Below are positions 26,558-36,496 of a stretch of 64,000 nt of DNA, piece after piece; the first letter of the stretch is position 1; the number at the start of each line of letters is the position of its first letter. Both the position numbers and the translations under genes were made by a program. This stretch comes from a cf. Phormidesmis sp. LEGE 11477 (GTDB lineage: Bacteria > Cyanobacteriota > Cyanobacteriia > Phormidesmidales > Phormidesmidaceae). The notes beneath the pieces are model-generated. The model saw only the letters and a program-made list of their open reading frames with translations, was not told the DNA's origin and did not search any database. Location: contig NZ_JADEXO010000001.1 of NCBI RefSeq assembly GCF_015207105.1, positions 62,001 to 126,000 of the forward strand, given 5' to 3'.

Positions 26558-27241
26558 CTATAAGCGAGAAATTTTGAGCATTTCATTTCCTCCTGGCTGA
26601 AGTTCGTACGCTACTTTCTCTATTTCACACTGATATCCTCTTGATTGAAAATGTCCGACCACTGGTAAAAGGTGTGGTGACTTCTTTTGATCGAGCGTCA
26701 GTAGTGGAAAGAGTCTAGCCTCTTGGCTAATTCTTAGCATTTCTGTAATTGCTTTCAAATGAAATTCTAAATCTAGCTGAGCAGAATATAGAAAGAGAAA
26801 GTGAGAACAAAGGCTGAGACTAAAGCTATTTGCCTCGTAGCTCAGATTTGGTAACTCTCCAAACAGGTAGCGGCCCGCCGCCTTTCCCGTCTCATAGTCT
26901 GCATAGAAGCGCTCAGTCACCTTGATTCTGTTCTTTCTAAGATCAGCAGCTGACTTGTGATAGCTCCATACCCAGTTGTTCGGCGTATTTTCTATCTGAG
27001 TGATGATATTATCAATAACTGCGTAGAAGCGATCGCGAATTTCATCAGCGCCAAACGCATATAGCGGATCGCATGACTGAATTCGGATTCCCTTGGCGCT
27101 GCCTTCGGCGTTGAAGCTAGCAGGCCCGTCCGCTACCCCTAAAATAGAGCGGCCTAGGTCCACAGCATCTAGCGCGAACATCCGAACATACTCGTCGAAC
27201 GATCGCCCGAACGGAACCACCTGATCAAGTCGCATTGTCAT
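26558..27241 (-). CDS. SAM-dependent methyltransferase-like protein
   Basis: A 227-residue soluble protein. The segment SILGVADGPASFNAEG followed by IQSCDPLYAF looks like a Rossmann motif I and the acidic strand-2 end of class I methyltransferases. SLSLCSHFLFLYS fits motif IV, and a strand/helix C-terminus (LLPVVGHFQSRGYQCEIEKV) completes the fold. The glycine loop has GVADGPA in place of the common GxGxG. The substrate is unknown and the gene stands alone, convergent with uraD. Confidence 0.55.
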   Translation of the reverse strand: MTMRLDQVVPFGRSFDEYVRMFALDAVDLGRSILGVADGPASFNAEGSAKGIRIQSCDPLYAFGADEIRDRFYAVIDNIITQIENTPNNWVWSYHKSAADLRKNRIKVTERFYADYETGKAAGRYLFGELPNLSYEANSFSLSLCSHFLFLYSAQLDLEFHLKAITEMLRISQEARLFPLLTLDQKKSPHLLPVVGHFQSRGYQCEIEKVAYELQPGGNEMLKISRL

Positions 27242-27528
27242 AAGTCTTCTAGAGAGTTGAGGTTATCCACTAAATATAGCAACCCGCTAATGCCTTAGAG
27301 GATTGCTATGAAACTAGGCGCTACATGCGACAAGAGCCTCAACTGCTAGAGATGGCCTAGGCGAAGTGCGGATGCTATAGCTCTCTCGTATTATCACAAA
27401 ATGCTCTGTAATACAAAGTACTCTATGAGGATACATTCATTTTGCTGGCCGTATTGTAGCAGTACCCAGACGACCAGCATAATAGCTTGTCTTTAGTGAC
27501 AAATCTCTAGCGACTTATCTCCAACAGC

Positions 27529-28572
27529 TTATACAAATTCAAAAGCACTACTGCTAAGCTGAAGATTTTGCCCTTTTTGAATGACAGCGATCAGCTCATC
27601 TTTTTGACCTGCCGGACTATCAATAAACAGAGCCTGGCCACTTTCTGTGCCCTTTGGAGCAGCCCCTAAACGGTAGCTATATTCCGCGCTTAGCTGAATA
27701 ACATCTCCCTTCGACTGACTAAAATCAGTAATCAGTGCGTAGTCTTTTATGCCCATAGAGTTCTTCTGTCCATCATCATAAAAGGTACGATTTTTGTCGC
27801 CTAAAACAAAGCGATCGCCACCGCCACCCCCTGTTAAGATATCCTTCTCATTCGATCCGTTCCTAGAAGTGCCTTGTAACAAGTCTCTACCGCCGCCGCC
27901 CAGCAGTACATCGTTGCCCTGGTTACCGAAGAGCTGGTCATTGCCGCCACCGCCTCGTAGTTTATCGTTGCCTCCTCTTCCGTCAAGAATATCGTCTCCA
28001 CGCTTCCCAACCAGGATCTGATTGTTAGCATCACCTACTAGTTTGTCATTACCAGCACTACCTTTAATAACCGAACGGCTATTGAAAGTAGGTTCAGGGG
28101 TAGGAGAGGGTGCTGGGTTTGGCGACGACTCAGGCGGTGATTTAGCGGCTGTCTCTGTAACCTCTCCTTTGCCAAATAGCTGAGTCCAGTAGTTGTTGTA
28201 GTTGACGCTGCCAGTATCGTTTTCTAAGAGGTAGTGACCCAAGCCAATCTCGTTGTAATCGGACTCTAGCATGTTAGCCCGGTGTCCAGGGCTATCAATC
28301 CAGCCGTCAACGACTGCCTTAGGCGTTCCGTAGCCAGCAGCAATATTCTCTCCTACAAATCCAGACTCGTAACCAGCTCTCTCAGCTCGATCCCATGGCT
28401 CTGAGCCATCTTTTCCGGTATGGCTAAAAAAGTCGTCAGTGGCCATCGCTTTGGTATGGGCGTCGGCTGCTTTCTCTAGATTTTGATCGAGAGAAAGTGG
28501 CTTCAACCCATTTCGCTGACGAAAGTTGTTAGTAAGCTTGAGAACTTCTTGTTCAAATGCCTTATTCTGCAT
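27529..28572 (-). CDS. Secreted CAP-domain protein with RTX calcium-binding repeats
   Basis: The N-terminal half is a CAP/SCP-PR1 domain: LTNNFRQRNGLKPLSLDQNL, then HTKAMATDDFFSHTGKDG, VGENIAAGY, and SPGHRANMLESDYNEIGLG. A proline-rich linker leads to four or five RTX nonapeptide repeats (GGxGxDxLxG type, about residues 190-260), then a C-terminal beta region ending in FV. There is no Sec signal. RTX repeats plus an uncleaved C-terminal signal mark type I secretion cargo, and a type I exporter cluster lies 8 kb away. I chose ATG 28572, preceded by GGAG, over an earlier start at 28632. Confidence 0.85.
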   Translation of the reverse strand: MQNKAFEQEVLKLTNNFRQRNGLKPLSLDQNLEKAADAHTKAMATDDFFSHTGKDGSEPWDRAERAGYESGFVGENIAAGYGTPKAVVDGWIDSPGHRANMLESDYNEIGLGHYLLENDTGSVNYNNYWTQLFGKGEVTETAAKSPPESSPNPAPSPTPEPTFNSRSVIKGSAGNDKLVGDANNQILVGKRGDDILDGRGGNDKLRGGGGNDQLFGNQGNDVLLGGGGRDLLQGTSRNGSNEKDILTGGGGGDRFVLGDKNRTFYDDGQKNSMGIKDYALITDFSQSKGDVIQLSAEYSYRLGAAPKGTESGQALFIDSPAGQKDELIAVIQKGQNLQLSSSAFEFV

Positions 28573-29200
28573 GGGATTTCTCCGCAATAAAAGTTTTCTG
28601 TTCGGAGCAAAAGAAGGCTTGATTGGACTCAACTACGAGCCAACAAGAACCCTCTTCGCAACAAGTCGATCTATTTGCCATCAAGACAATAGAAACCTGT
28701 TTCAGTAACGCTAGGAACAAATTTTTCACACCAGAGCTAGAACACTACTGCCGAGCATCTTTCGCTCGGAATGTTGTGTTTTTAGATAGTGATTTTCAAG
28801 GATTTTTTGTAGATAGCACATCTATTAAAAGGCTATCTAGTCGCTAAAAGAACAGCTTTAAGTAACTTGCTCTCAAATATTAGATTCAGAAGGGTTGCCT
28901 AGAAAAGAGCAATGGTTCGTAAACGCTTTTGTCTTTAATCAAGAACTTGTCAGAATCCAGCATTTCTACGAGTTGTCTCTATTCTCAAGTGTTGGTAAGT
29001 TGGTACACTTCTCGTTTTGGAGGTAGCAAGCGAGCTGAGTGACTAACGCTAGAGATAGCATCTTCAGGCAAATGGAATCCTACAGCAGTAAAACACCAAC
29101 TAAAGCTTGAATTCATTCGGTCGTATTTATGATGATTCTGTGACAATTATATTACTGTCCTAAAACCACTTTTTATCGTTCTTTTCGTCATGTGGCCGGG
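28573..29200. other. 628-base stretch without a supported gene
   Basis: This lies between the CAP-RTX gene (starting leftward) and the 3' end of topA. It must hold the CAP-RTX promoter. Short open frames here have no ribosome-binding site or family-like pattern. No clear hairpin follows topA. Confidence 0.5.
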
Positions 29201-31975
29201 TTAGGAACTGCTCTCCTTTTCAGCCGAAACCTTCTCTATAGTTGACTTCTTCGTAGATTTTTTGGCAGCCGCCGTTTTAGTCGATTTCTTAGTACCGGCT
29301 GTCCTAGTTTTAGTACTATCAGCTGCCGTTTTCTTATTAGCTGTTGTTCTTTTAGTAGTTGTCTTTTTTCTTGTCGTTTTTGCCTTTGCTGTTTTCTTTT
29401 TGGTTGTTTTCTTCTTAACTTCGCCGCCTTTTTCCTTCAACAGTGCGACCGCTTCGTCTACGGTCACCTCTTCTGGTTTTTTACCCTCAGGTACAGAGAC
29501 ATTCACCTTGCCATGCTTGATATAAGGGCCATATGGGCCGTCATAGACGTTGATGGGCTCTTCGTCAACCGGATGCTTACCAATTTCGTGGATAGGTGTT
29601 ACTGCCTTTCGACCTCGGCTAGCTTTGGGCTGAGCTAACAGTTCTAAGGCGCGCTCTAGAGCGATCGTCAGCACGTTATCGTCGCCTTTGATCGAGCGAT
29701 AGTCGTCTTTGCCGTCTTCTCTACCTTTGGAATGAACAACGTAGGGACCAAAGCGACCCAGGCTAGCTTTGATGTTGTTCCCTGTTGCGGGATGAACGCC
29801 TAGCAGCCGAGGCAAAGACAGTAGGCCAACCGCCATTTCCGGGGTGACATCTTCTGCCTTGACGCCTTTTGGTAAAGAGGTTCGCTTGGGTTTTTTGTTT
29901 TCCTCGGTGACATCGCCAAGCTGAACGTAGGGGCCGTAGCGACCGATGAGTAGATACATCGGCTCACCTGTTTCCGGGTGAAGATCAATTTTCTCGGGGC
30001 CTTCGGTCTTTTGCTTTAGCAGCACCTCAACTTGTTCATCGTCTAGATCAGCCGGACTCACACCGTCAGGAATCGAAGCGCGAACGGTTTCTTCTTCTTT
30101 GTCTAGCTCGACATAAGCCCCGTACTTCCCAATTCGCACCTTTGCGGCTAGGTCGTCTAGATCGACCGTACGAGCCTCGGTTGGATCGATGTTATCCTGA
30201 CGCTCTTCTACTTGGTGAGCTAGGCCATCGTCCCCACCATAGAAGCCTTTCAGATACGGTAGCCACTCTGCATTACCGACAGAGATATCATCTAGCGTCT
30301 TCTCCATGTTGGCTGTGAAATGAACATCCACTAAGTCGGGAAAGTTCTCTTCCAACAGCTCAGTAACGGCAAACGCTGTGAAGGTAGGCACCAGACTATT
30401 TCCAATCAGCTCGGCGTAGCGCCTAGCAACGATGGTACTAATCACGGTGGCATAGGTACTTGGACGGCCAATCCCTTCTTTTTCTAGCGTTTTAACCAAA
30501 GAGGCTTCGGTATAGCGAGCGGGCGGCTGAGTTTCGTGGCCAATGGCTTCTAAGTCGGCGCAGTCTAGCGGATCACCTGCTTTCACGTTAGGCAAGATCA
30601 CCTCTTGGTTTTCGATGGCGGCATCGGGGTTGTCAGAGCCTTCGACGTAGGCCCGGAAAAAACCGGGAAAGTCGATTCGTTTGCCAGTCGCCTTGAACAC
30701 TGCATCGTCCGCTTCGATTAGCATCGTGATGTTGGTTTGGCGAGCTTCTGCCATCTGTGTGGCAACGGTACGTTTCCAAATCAGGTCGTACAGCTTCAGT
30801 TCGCGCTCTTTCAGGCGAGTCTCTTGAGGGATACGAAAAACTTCACCCGAGGGACGAATGGCTTCGTGTGCTTCTTGAGCGCCTTTACTCTTGGCCTTGA
30901 ACTGCCGAGGCTTGGGGCTGAGGTAGTCTTTACCGTATTTCTTCTGAACGCAGCTACGGGCAGCGGCGATCGCCTGCTGCGACAAGCTGGTCGAATCGGT
31001 CCGCATGTAGGTAATAAATCCTTTTTCGTAGAGACCTTGAGCAGTCCGCATCGTATCGCGAGCAGAGAGTCCTAGCTTGCGGTTGGCTTCCTGCTGCAGG
31101 GTGGAGGTCGTAAACGGTGGCGCTGGCTTGCGGGTGTTGGGCCGCTCTTCTAGGTTCGAGACGGTCCAGGCACTGCTTTCTAGTCGCTGGCGCAGCGCGA
31201 TCGCCTCTGCTTCATTGAGTAAAAGTACGTTGCGACCCGCCTTGACTTTACCAGTCGCTTCATCAAAATCGCTACCGGTAGCCACGCGGGTACCGCCCAC
31301 AGAGGTAAGCTTGGCATCAAAAGGCGCTGCTTTCTTGCCAGACGCTAGCAGCGCTGCTTTTAGATCCCAATAGGAACCACGCCTAAAAGCCCTTCTAGCC
31401 CGCTCCCTTTCTACCAGCAGCCGAACGGAAACAGACTGCACCCGACCAGCAGATAGGCCAAAGGCAATCTTTTTCCAGAGCAGAGGCGAAACGGTATAGC
31501 CCACTAGCCGATCGAGAATACGACGAGTTTCTTGAGCGTGAACTAGCTTGTCGTCAATATCTCGGCAGTTTGATAGCGCTTCTTGAATAGCCTCTTTGGT
31601 GATTTCATGAAAGACCATACGCTTGATCGGCACTTTCGGCTTTAGCACTTGCAGCAGGTGCCAGCTGATACTTTCGCCTTCACGGTCTTCATCAGTCGCC
31701 AGAATTAGTTCGTCCACCCCTCTGAGCGCATCCTTTAGGGTCTTGACCACCTTCTTTTTATCGGTTGGTACGATGTAAAGCGGCTCAAAGTTGGCTTCGG
31801 TGTTGACCCCGATTTGAGCCCATTTCTCTTTTTTAACCTTGGCCGGAATCTCTTTGGCTGACTTGGGTAAGTCACGAACGTGGCCCATCGACGCCTCTAC
31901 TTTGTACCCTTTGGGCAGGTAGTTGCGAATGGTCTTGGCTTTGGTGGGGGACTCGACTATGACAAGCGTGGACAT
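29201..31975 (-). CDS. topA: DNA topoisomerase I with lysine-rich tail
   Basis: Type IA topoisomerase, which relaxes negative supercoils. The Toprim domain opens with [15 protein letters not shown] and carries [15 protein letters not shown] with the acidic triad. The catalytic tyrosine is in [10 protein letters not shown] (Y323). In place of C-terminal zinc fingers there are three or more short repeats ([38 protein letters not shown]), as in other cyanobacterial and actinobacterial enzymes. The last 70 residues are a histone-H1-like Lys/Thr/Ala tail, which may aid DNA binding and processivity. The length of 924 is normal for this group. Confidence 0.97.
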   Translation of the reverse strand: MSTLVIVESPTKAKTIRNYLPKGYKVEASMGHVRDLPKSAKEIPAKVKKEKWAQIGVNTEANFEPLYIVPTDKKKVVKTLKDALRGVDELILATDEDREGESISWHLLQVLKPKVPIKRMVFHEITKEAIQEALSNCRDIDDKLVHAQETRRILDRLVGYTVSPLLWKKIAFGLSAGRVQSVSVRLLVERERARRAFRRGSYWDLKAALLASGKKAAPFDAKLTSVGGTRVATGSDFDEATGKVKAGRNVLLLNEAEAIALRQRLESSAWTVSNLEERPNTRKPAPPFTTSTLQQEANRKLGLSARDTMRTAQGLYEKGFITYMRTDSTSLSQQAIAAARSCVQKKYGKDYLSPKPRQFKAKSKGAQEAHEAIRPSGEVFRIPQETRLKERELKLYDLIWKRTVATQMAEARQTNITMLIEADDAVFKATGKRIDFPGFFRAYVEGSDNPDAAIENQEVILPNVKAGDPLDCADLEAIGHETQPPARYTEASLVKTLEKEGIGRPSTYATVISTIVARRYAELIGNSLVPTFTAFAVTELLEENFPDLVDVHFTANMEKTLDDISVGNAEWLPYLKGFYGGDDGLAHQVEERQDNIDPTEARTVDLDDLAAKVRIGKYGAYVELDKEEETVRASIPDGVSPADLDDEQVEVLLKQKTEGPEKIDLHPETGEPMYLLIGRYGPYVQLGDVTEENKKPKRTSLPKGVKAEDVTPEMAVGLLSLPRLLGVHPATGNNIKASLGRFGPYVVHSKGREDGKDDYRSIKGDDNVLTIALERALELLAQPKASRGRKAVTPIHEIGKHPVDEEPINVYDGPYGPYIKHGKVNVSVPEGKKPEEVTVDEAVALLKEKGGEVKKKTTKKKTAKAKTTRKKTTTKRTTANKKTAADSTKTRTAGTKKSTKTAAAKKSTKKSTIEKVSAEKESSS

Positions 31976-32483
31976 ACGACCTATGCGGTGTTGGTTGAAG
32001 GTGAACGAGAATAGCAGATAAGCACTTGGAGCGGCTAGCTAAGAGGAAGCAGCCTGGGCAGTTGGCTCAATCATTCCCAGATAGAAGCGTTTGAGGCTAC
32101 ATCGTGGGTTCGAGTCACCTCTCTCTATATATAGCGATAGATCAAAAAGGTTCAATCCGTCTACCCTGACTTTTGAGCTTTGCTAACTATTTGAAAAAAA
32201 TTGATGAATCACAGCTATAGATTTAGCTCAATTATTGGCTCAATTAATAGATCAAGCGTCAGTAGCCGCCAATCAGTAGCAGGCGAATGGGAAAAAGAGC
32301 CTCAAACAGTTCATCTGAAGCGTAGCCTGTCTTTTTTCTTTTAACGCCGAAAGCAATCACTCGGCTATGCATGTTCTGGGGTGATGTCCGTACAAATCTT
32401 GAAAGGAAGTGGGGTAATCGGAGGATACAAGGTAAGATTTCAAGTGGAAAACATTATCTTGCCTGTTTCCTGGGCTGACCTCG
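31976..32483. other. 508-base divergent region between topA and ndhB
   Basis: No gene is supported. Both topA and ndhB promoters should lie here. A 12-base tandem duplicate sits at 32226-32249 (GCTCAATTATTG type, with mismatches). A tRNA T-arm-like sequence at 32103-32118 does not fold into a tRNA. I found no confident promoter hexamers. Confidence 0.5.
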
Positions 32484-34064
32484 ATGGATTTTGCCAATAT
32501 TGCCGCTCAGCTAAATGCGGGCATCATCTTGCCAGAAGGAATCGTGATCATCACGATTATGACGCTGATCGTGACCGACATCATTGGCGGGCGCGGTGTG
32601 ACAAAATGGCTTCCTTACATCGCTATGGCCGGGTTGCTGGCGGCAGTGGCCGATCTTTATCTCCAATGGGGTGCCGCTGAGCCAATTGCCTTCTTAGGAA
32701 GCTTTAATGGCGACGATCTCAGCATTGTTTTTCGCGGCATTATTGCGCTGTCGACGCTCGTCACAATTCCGATGTGTATTCGCTACATCGAGCGCTCGGG
32801 AACGGCACTTGCAGAGTTCTTGGCGATCCTGCTGACGGCGACGTTGGGTGGTATGTTCCTAACAGGGGCAGATGAACTAGTGACCATGTTTGTGTCGCTA
32901 GAGACATTGAGTATTTCGTCTTATCTGCTGACGGGCTATATGAAGCGCGATCCCCGCTCGAACGAGGCGGCGCTGAAGTATTTATTGATTGGTGCGGCAA
33001 GTGCGGCTATTTTCTTATACGGGATGTCTTTGCTGTATGGGCTCTCGGGGGGTGAGACGAATCTGAGTGCGATCGCTACCCAAATTGCCGCCGCCAACAC
33101 AACTGCGCCAATTGGCCTAATTATCGCTCTAGTTTTTGTCATTGCTGGCATTGCTTTCAAAGTTGCAGCGGTTCCTTTCCACCAGTGGACACCTGATGTG
33201 TACGAAGGATCGCCTACGCCTGTTGTTGCCTTCTTGTCCGTCGGTTCAAAGACTGCAGGATTTGCGCTTGCCATTCGCCTGTTGCTAACGGCCTTTCCAA
33301 TGGTTGCCGAGCAGTGGCGGTTTGTATTCGCGGCCCTAGCCATTCTTAGTATGGTGCTAGGAAACGTAGTTGCCCTGGCCCAAACCAGCATGAAGCGGCT
33401 GTTGGCCTATTCTTCAATTGGTCAAGCTGGCATCGTCATGATCGGCTTCATCATCGGTACTGATGCGGGCTACTCTAGCGTCATCTTCTATCTGTTTATC
33501 TACTTATTTATGAACTTGGGCGCGTTTACCTGCGTCATTCTGTTCTCTTTGCGTACGGGCACTGACCAGATCAGCGAATACAGCGGTCTATATCAGCGCG
33601 ATCCTCTGCTGACCTTGTGTCTAAGTATCTGCCTGCTCTCTTTGGGTGGAATTCCGCCGCTGTCTGGATTCTTTGGCAAAATCTACGTCTTCTGGGCGGG
33701 CTGGCAGGCGGGTGCCTATACCCTGGTACTCGTAGGTTTGATCACTAGCGTAATTTCCATCTATTACTACATCCGCGTCGTGAAGATGATGGTGGTCAAA
33801 GAGCCTCAGGAAATGTCCGACTCTGTAAAAGAGTACGAAGATAACGATTGGACATTGCCAGGAATGCGGCCACTGCAGGTGAGTTTGGTATTAGCAGTCG
33901 TAGTGACGGCTTTATCGGGTGTTTTGGCTAATCCGCTGCTGACGTTAGCAAATAGCTCTGTAGCCCGAACGCCGCTTCTGCAGCGGTCTGTGCTAGCGCG
34001 AACAGCCGAAATTGCCTCGCTACAGGCTAAGCCACCCGAGGCATTAGAAGTCTCAAAGCGCTGA
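32484..34064 (+). CDS. ndhB: NAD(P)H-quinone oxidoreductase subunit 2 (NDH-1)
   Basis: NdhB is a proton-pumping membrane subunit of the cyanobacterial NDH-1 complex in the thylakoid. It serves respiration, cyclic electron flow and, in variant complexes, CO2 uptake. The protein is 526 residues with about fourteen helices and the Proton_antipo core. That core includes [46 protein letters not shown], and [10 protein letters not shown]. The glutamate in SLET and the lysines of the antiporter path are present. It stands alone, as usual in cyanobacteria. Its last codons overlap a 13-base triple repeat. Confidence 0.97.
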   Translation: MDFANIAAQLNAGIILPEGIVIITIMTLIVTDIIGGRGVTKWLPYIAMAGLLAAVADLYLQWGAAEPIAFLGSFNGDDLSIVFRGIIALSTLVTIPMCIRYIERSGTALAEFLAILLTATLGGMFLTGADELVTMFVSLETLSISSYLLTGYMKRDPRSNEAALKYLLIGAASAAIFLYGMSLLYGLSGGETNLSAIATQIAAANTTAPIGLIIALVFVIAGIAFKVAAVPFHQWTPDVYEGSPTPVVAFLSVGSKTAGFALAIRLLLTAFPMVAEQWRFVFAALAILSMVLGNVVALAQTSMKRLLAYSSIGQAGIVMIGFIIGTDAGYSSVIFYLFIYLFMNLGAFTCVILFSLRTGTDQISEYSGLYQRDPLLTLCLSICLLSLGGIPPLSGFFGKIYVFWAGWQAGAYTLVLVGLITSVISIYYYIRVVKMMVVKEPQEMSDSVKEYEDNDWTLPGMRPLQVSLVLAVVVTALSGVLANPLLTLANSSVARTPLLQRSVLARTAEIASLQAKPPEALEVSKR

Positions 34065-34093
34065 TATAAAACGCTGATAAAAGGCGCTGATAA
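34055..34093. repeat. 13-base tandem triple repeat at the end of ndhB
   Basis: Three copies of AAAGCGCTGATAT type (34055-34067, 34068-34080, 34081-34093) differ at one to three positions. The first copy contains the last codons and stop of ndhB. Confidence 0.75.
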
Positions 34094-34119
34094 GAAGCTA
34101 CAGCGCCAGAGCAGTCAAT

Positions 34120-34728
34120 TTACGCCATCAGTCCGTACTCTATGTCGTCTTGATGCATTCGCTGTTTTGCGTGGATGTTCTTGATATGCTTTTTGACCGT
34201 ATCAAGGCTAATCCATAGAGCTGCTGATATTTCTTTGTAGGCGTCTCCGCGTAGGCGTAGCTGCCAGATCTCTGTCTCGCGTTCGGTCAATCCATAGAGA
34301 GCTGCTTCAGACAGGGCCTTGTTCCGAGTCGTCTGCTGCCGATCTTCTAGGACAACTAGCAGATAGGGCGTGTGGCCAAAGCTAATATTTTGCACCCGGA
34401 TACGAACGGTACCGAGTTTTGGCAAGATTAGATCGGCGTCTATCCCTACACTTTGGGATGAAAGAACGTCTCTTTTTTTCAAGGCGGTTTCACAGACGTG
34501 CCAGATTTCAGGAGGCAATGTACCCTCTCTAGCCTTGCCTTCTGTATCGAGTAGATGACAAATACGCTCGGCTGGCTGGTTGATTTGCTGAATGCCGCCA
34601 GTAGGGTCAGCAACGATAAAGCCGTCCTGCAGGCTGCCGAAGGCAGCCCCTAGAATACTGACTGTATGAGTTGATCGAGGCGAACAGACAACTGAGAGAG
34701 TGGGCGCTTGAGCGCGAACAGATTTCAT
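34120..34728 (-). CDS. PAS-LuxR transcription regulator
   Basis: The C-terminal 65 residues are a LuxR-type helix-turn-helix: LTERETEIWQLRLRGDAYKE, then ISLDTVKKHIKNIHAK. The N-terminal part has a PAS-like sensor (FGSLQDGFIVADPTGGIQQI, then a PAERICHLL helix). No receiver domain is present, so the signal is likely sensed directly rather than by phosphorylation. I chose ATG at 34728, which has GGAAA six bases upstream, over an earlier ATG at 34746. Targets are unknown; the gene is convergent with ndhB and divergent from the glycosylase gene. Confidence 0.82.
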   Translation of the reverse strand: MKSVRAQAPTLSVVCSPRSTHTVSILGAAFGSLQDGFIVADPTGGIQQINQPAERICHLLDTEGKAREGTLPPEIWHVCETALKKRDVLSSQSVGIDADLILPKLGTVRIRVQNISFGHTPYLLVVLEDRQQTTRNKALSEAALYGLTERETEIWQLRLRGDAYKEISAALWISLDTVKKHIKNIHAKQRMHQDDIEYGLMA

Positions 34729-34931
34729 GACGATTTCCAGAAACATCCTACATGCATAGTTATCGGCAATAGGAGGCTCGTTTCTGCAAGGATTTACTGA
34801 CCCTTTACATTCTATGGTCTTTGTCTAGCTTTTTAAGCTACCTTTCTAAGCTATGAAGAGAAGCGGTGAGCGCTATGCAAAACGCTTCTTTAGGTTCTTA
34901 AAGTTGTCTATCTCTGTTTGTCTATAGATCT

Positions 34932-35555
34932 ATGGTTACCATGCCTACTATGCTCAATCTCACTGCTGACTGGTTCAATCGCCCATCTTCTCAAGTTGCG
35001 GTTGATCTAATTGGCTGCAGTCTGAACAGGCGAATTGGCGGCGAGACTATCACAGGTCAGATTGTAGAGACAGAGGCCTACGAAGCGGGTGACCCGGCGA
35101 TGTATGCCTATCAAAATAAAACAGAGCGTAATTCTGTGATTTTTGGGCCGGCTGGTTTTGCTTATGTCTATCGCATCTACCGTCAGTACCACTGTTTCAA
35201 TATTGTTACGGATAGCATTGGCTTTGCTAGCACTATTTTGATTCGCGCTGTTCATTTAGAACAAAGACCTAGCTGGATAGATCCTGAAAAAGACAAGCTA
35301 GAAAAGGTTGCGGCTGGCCCTGGGAAGCTGTGTATCGCTATGCAGCTAGATACTTCGCTAAAGGGGATTGCTATCGAGCCTAGCTCAGGGCTATGGGTTT
35401 CTGGACGTTCGGATGCGATCGCTCACCAAATCTCAGACCAGCCGCAGAGCATCACTCAAACTACCCGTATCGGCCTCTCAAAAGGCGCGGAGATTCCCTG
35501 GCGCTGGTATCTTACGAACTCACCCGCCGTCTCCAAGAAAGTGAAAAAGCGGTAG
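34932..35555 (+). CDS. 3-methyladenine DNA glycosylase, AAG/MPG family
   Basis: The protein removes alkylated and deaminated purines from DNA. Family patterns run in order: VAVDLIGCSLNRR, IVETEAYEAGDPAMYAY (the catalytic glutamate lies in this ETEAY block), KTERNSVIFGPAGFAYVYRI, YHCFNIVTD, then AAGPGKLCIAMQLDTSLKG. The length of 207 is normal. The usual histidine after GDPA is replaced (GDPAMYAY), a small departure. A hairpin overlapping the stop codon follows. Confidence 0.9.
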   Translation: MVTMPTMLNLTADWFNRPSSQVAVDLIGCSLNRRIGGETITGQIVETEAYEAGDPAMYAYQNKTERNSVIFGPAGFAYVYRIYRQYHCFNIVTDSIGFASTILIRAVHLEQRPSWIDPEKDKLEKVAAGPGKLCIAMQLDTSLKGIAIEPSSGLWVSGRSDAIAHQISDQPQSITQTTRIGLSKGAEIPWRWYLTNSPAVSKKVKKR

Positions 35556-35584
35556 CCTCCTCACATTGAGAAAGACTACCGCTT
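35547..35584 (+). terminator. Hairpin overlapping the glycosylase stop codon
   Basis: Perfect 9-base arms AAGCGGTAG and CTACCGCTT (35547-35555 and 35576-35584) enclose a 20-base loop. The left arm includes the stop codon. No strong T-run follows, so termination is plausible but not certain. Confidence 0.5.
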
Positions 35585-35665
35585 ATGACTGCATTCGTTC
35601 GTAGACTGTTCTTGAAGGCGCTGTTGGGATAGTAACGTTACGAACAGCACGACAAAACCAGCGCT

Positions 35666-35902
35666 TTAGAAGCGAGTACCTACGTCTTTCCATAGCGTGC
35701 CTTCACCGGGAACAACAACTTCTACATCATTGTTGGTCGCTGTTGGGGTAGCTGCATCGGTTTGAGCTAGGCTGGCTCTGACCACGGTATAACCCAAAAA
35801 GAAAGTAACTCCTGCAACTAGCAAGCCTGCGATCGCGCGATCGATACCCGTAGTCTGAGCAAAAGATCGGGTCGCGGCGCGAGTAGAAGAATGATTGAGC
35901 AT
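35666..35902 (-). CDS. Small single-pass membrane protein, unknown
   Basis: I do not recognise this 78-residue protein. A polar N-terminus of 23 residues is followed by one membrane helix (AIAGLLVAGVTFFLGYTVVR) and a Thr/Ala-rich acidic C-terminus. The helix ends in ASLAQTDA, which could be a signal-peptidase site, so it may instead be a short secreted peptide. The base composition matches its neighbours. A role cannot be assigned. Confidence 0.5.
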   Translation of the reverse strand: MLNHSSTRAATRSFAQTTGIDRAIAGLLVAGVTFFLGYTVVRASLAQTDAATPTATNNDVEVVVPGEGTLWKDVGTRF

Positions 35903-36118
35903 AGGAGAAGAGCCCCTTGTGTGAAACTTGTCTTCTCTATAGTCTCAGCATTTTTTAGTAGCAAGATATACCATTTACATCTCTTGACTAATATCTACAC
36001 ACAGAGATTAAAAGATCTAACGTTGGGACTGAGAGTGCCTAGTCTTTTGGTACTTAGTTTCCTAGTACCTATTGCGTCTAGTCTTTTGTCGCTCTAGCCT
36101 GCGCTGTCCTTGTGTCGC

Positions 36119-36274
36119 CTAATCTCGTAGCGGTGGCTGCACAGACTCTAGAGGCATCAGCACCTGGTCGGCCAAAGACAGGGGTAGATTCATCTCGTGC
36201 GATATAACACCGTGCGCGACGCCTGCGATCATACCCAAAGCTGCTGGTAGAACCAAAGATGCGAGATAGTTCAT
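36119..36274 (-). CDS. 51-residue hydrophobic protein, unknown
   Basis: A tiny protein, MNYLASLVLPAALGMIAGVA followed by HGVISHEMNLPLSLADQVL and a short tail. One membrane helix covers residues 3-24, with a short amphipathic remainder. The start is fixed by a perfect AGGAGG ribosome-binding site four bases upstream (36279-36284). That strongly favours this start over a longer frame beginning at 36472. It reads like a small conserved cyanobacterial membrane peptide, but I cannot name it. Confidence 0.6.
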   Translation of the reverse strand: MNYLASLVLPAALGMIAGVAHGVISHEMNLPLSLADQVLMPLESVQPPLRD

Positions 36275-36425
36275 AAATCCTCCTAGAGAAAGATGGCATC
36301 TACAGATTCTCAGTTGTGAAGAATAATTTTTGTAGCTAGCCTTACAGTTCCCTCCCTCCCTGCTAAGAAATATGCAGAAAGTCGATGACTTTAGTCCGTT
36401 TTCTGCATGAAGTTTCTTCGTAAAA

Positions 36426-36461
36426 CAGCAGCGGCCTTCTGGTGATAGAAGGCCGCTGCTG
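36426..36461 (-). terminator. Intrinsic terminator of the secretion operon
   Basis: Perfect 15-base GC-rich arms (36426-36440 and 36447-36461) surround a 6-base loop and, on the minus strand, are followed by TTTTA. It lies 36 bases after the adaptor gene's stop, so it should end the exporter-adaptor transcript. Confidence 0.88.
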
Positions 36462-36496
36462 CGAAAAGGCATAAAAACCTAGGAGGCAGTTGGTTT

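Noticed and set aside
28623-28847. 74-codon plus-strand open frame between the CAP-RTX gene and topA
   Set aside because: It starts with TTG, has no ribosome-binding site and no recognisable pattern.
32103-32118. GGGTTCGAGTC, similar to a tRNA T-arm
   Set aside because: The flanking bases do not form a T-stem, and no matching D-arm, anticodon arm or acceptor stem can be drawn.
35891-36097. 68-codon plus-strand open frame
   Set aside because: It runs antisense over the start of a better-supported small membrane protein gene and has an atypical composition.
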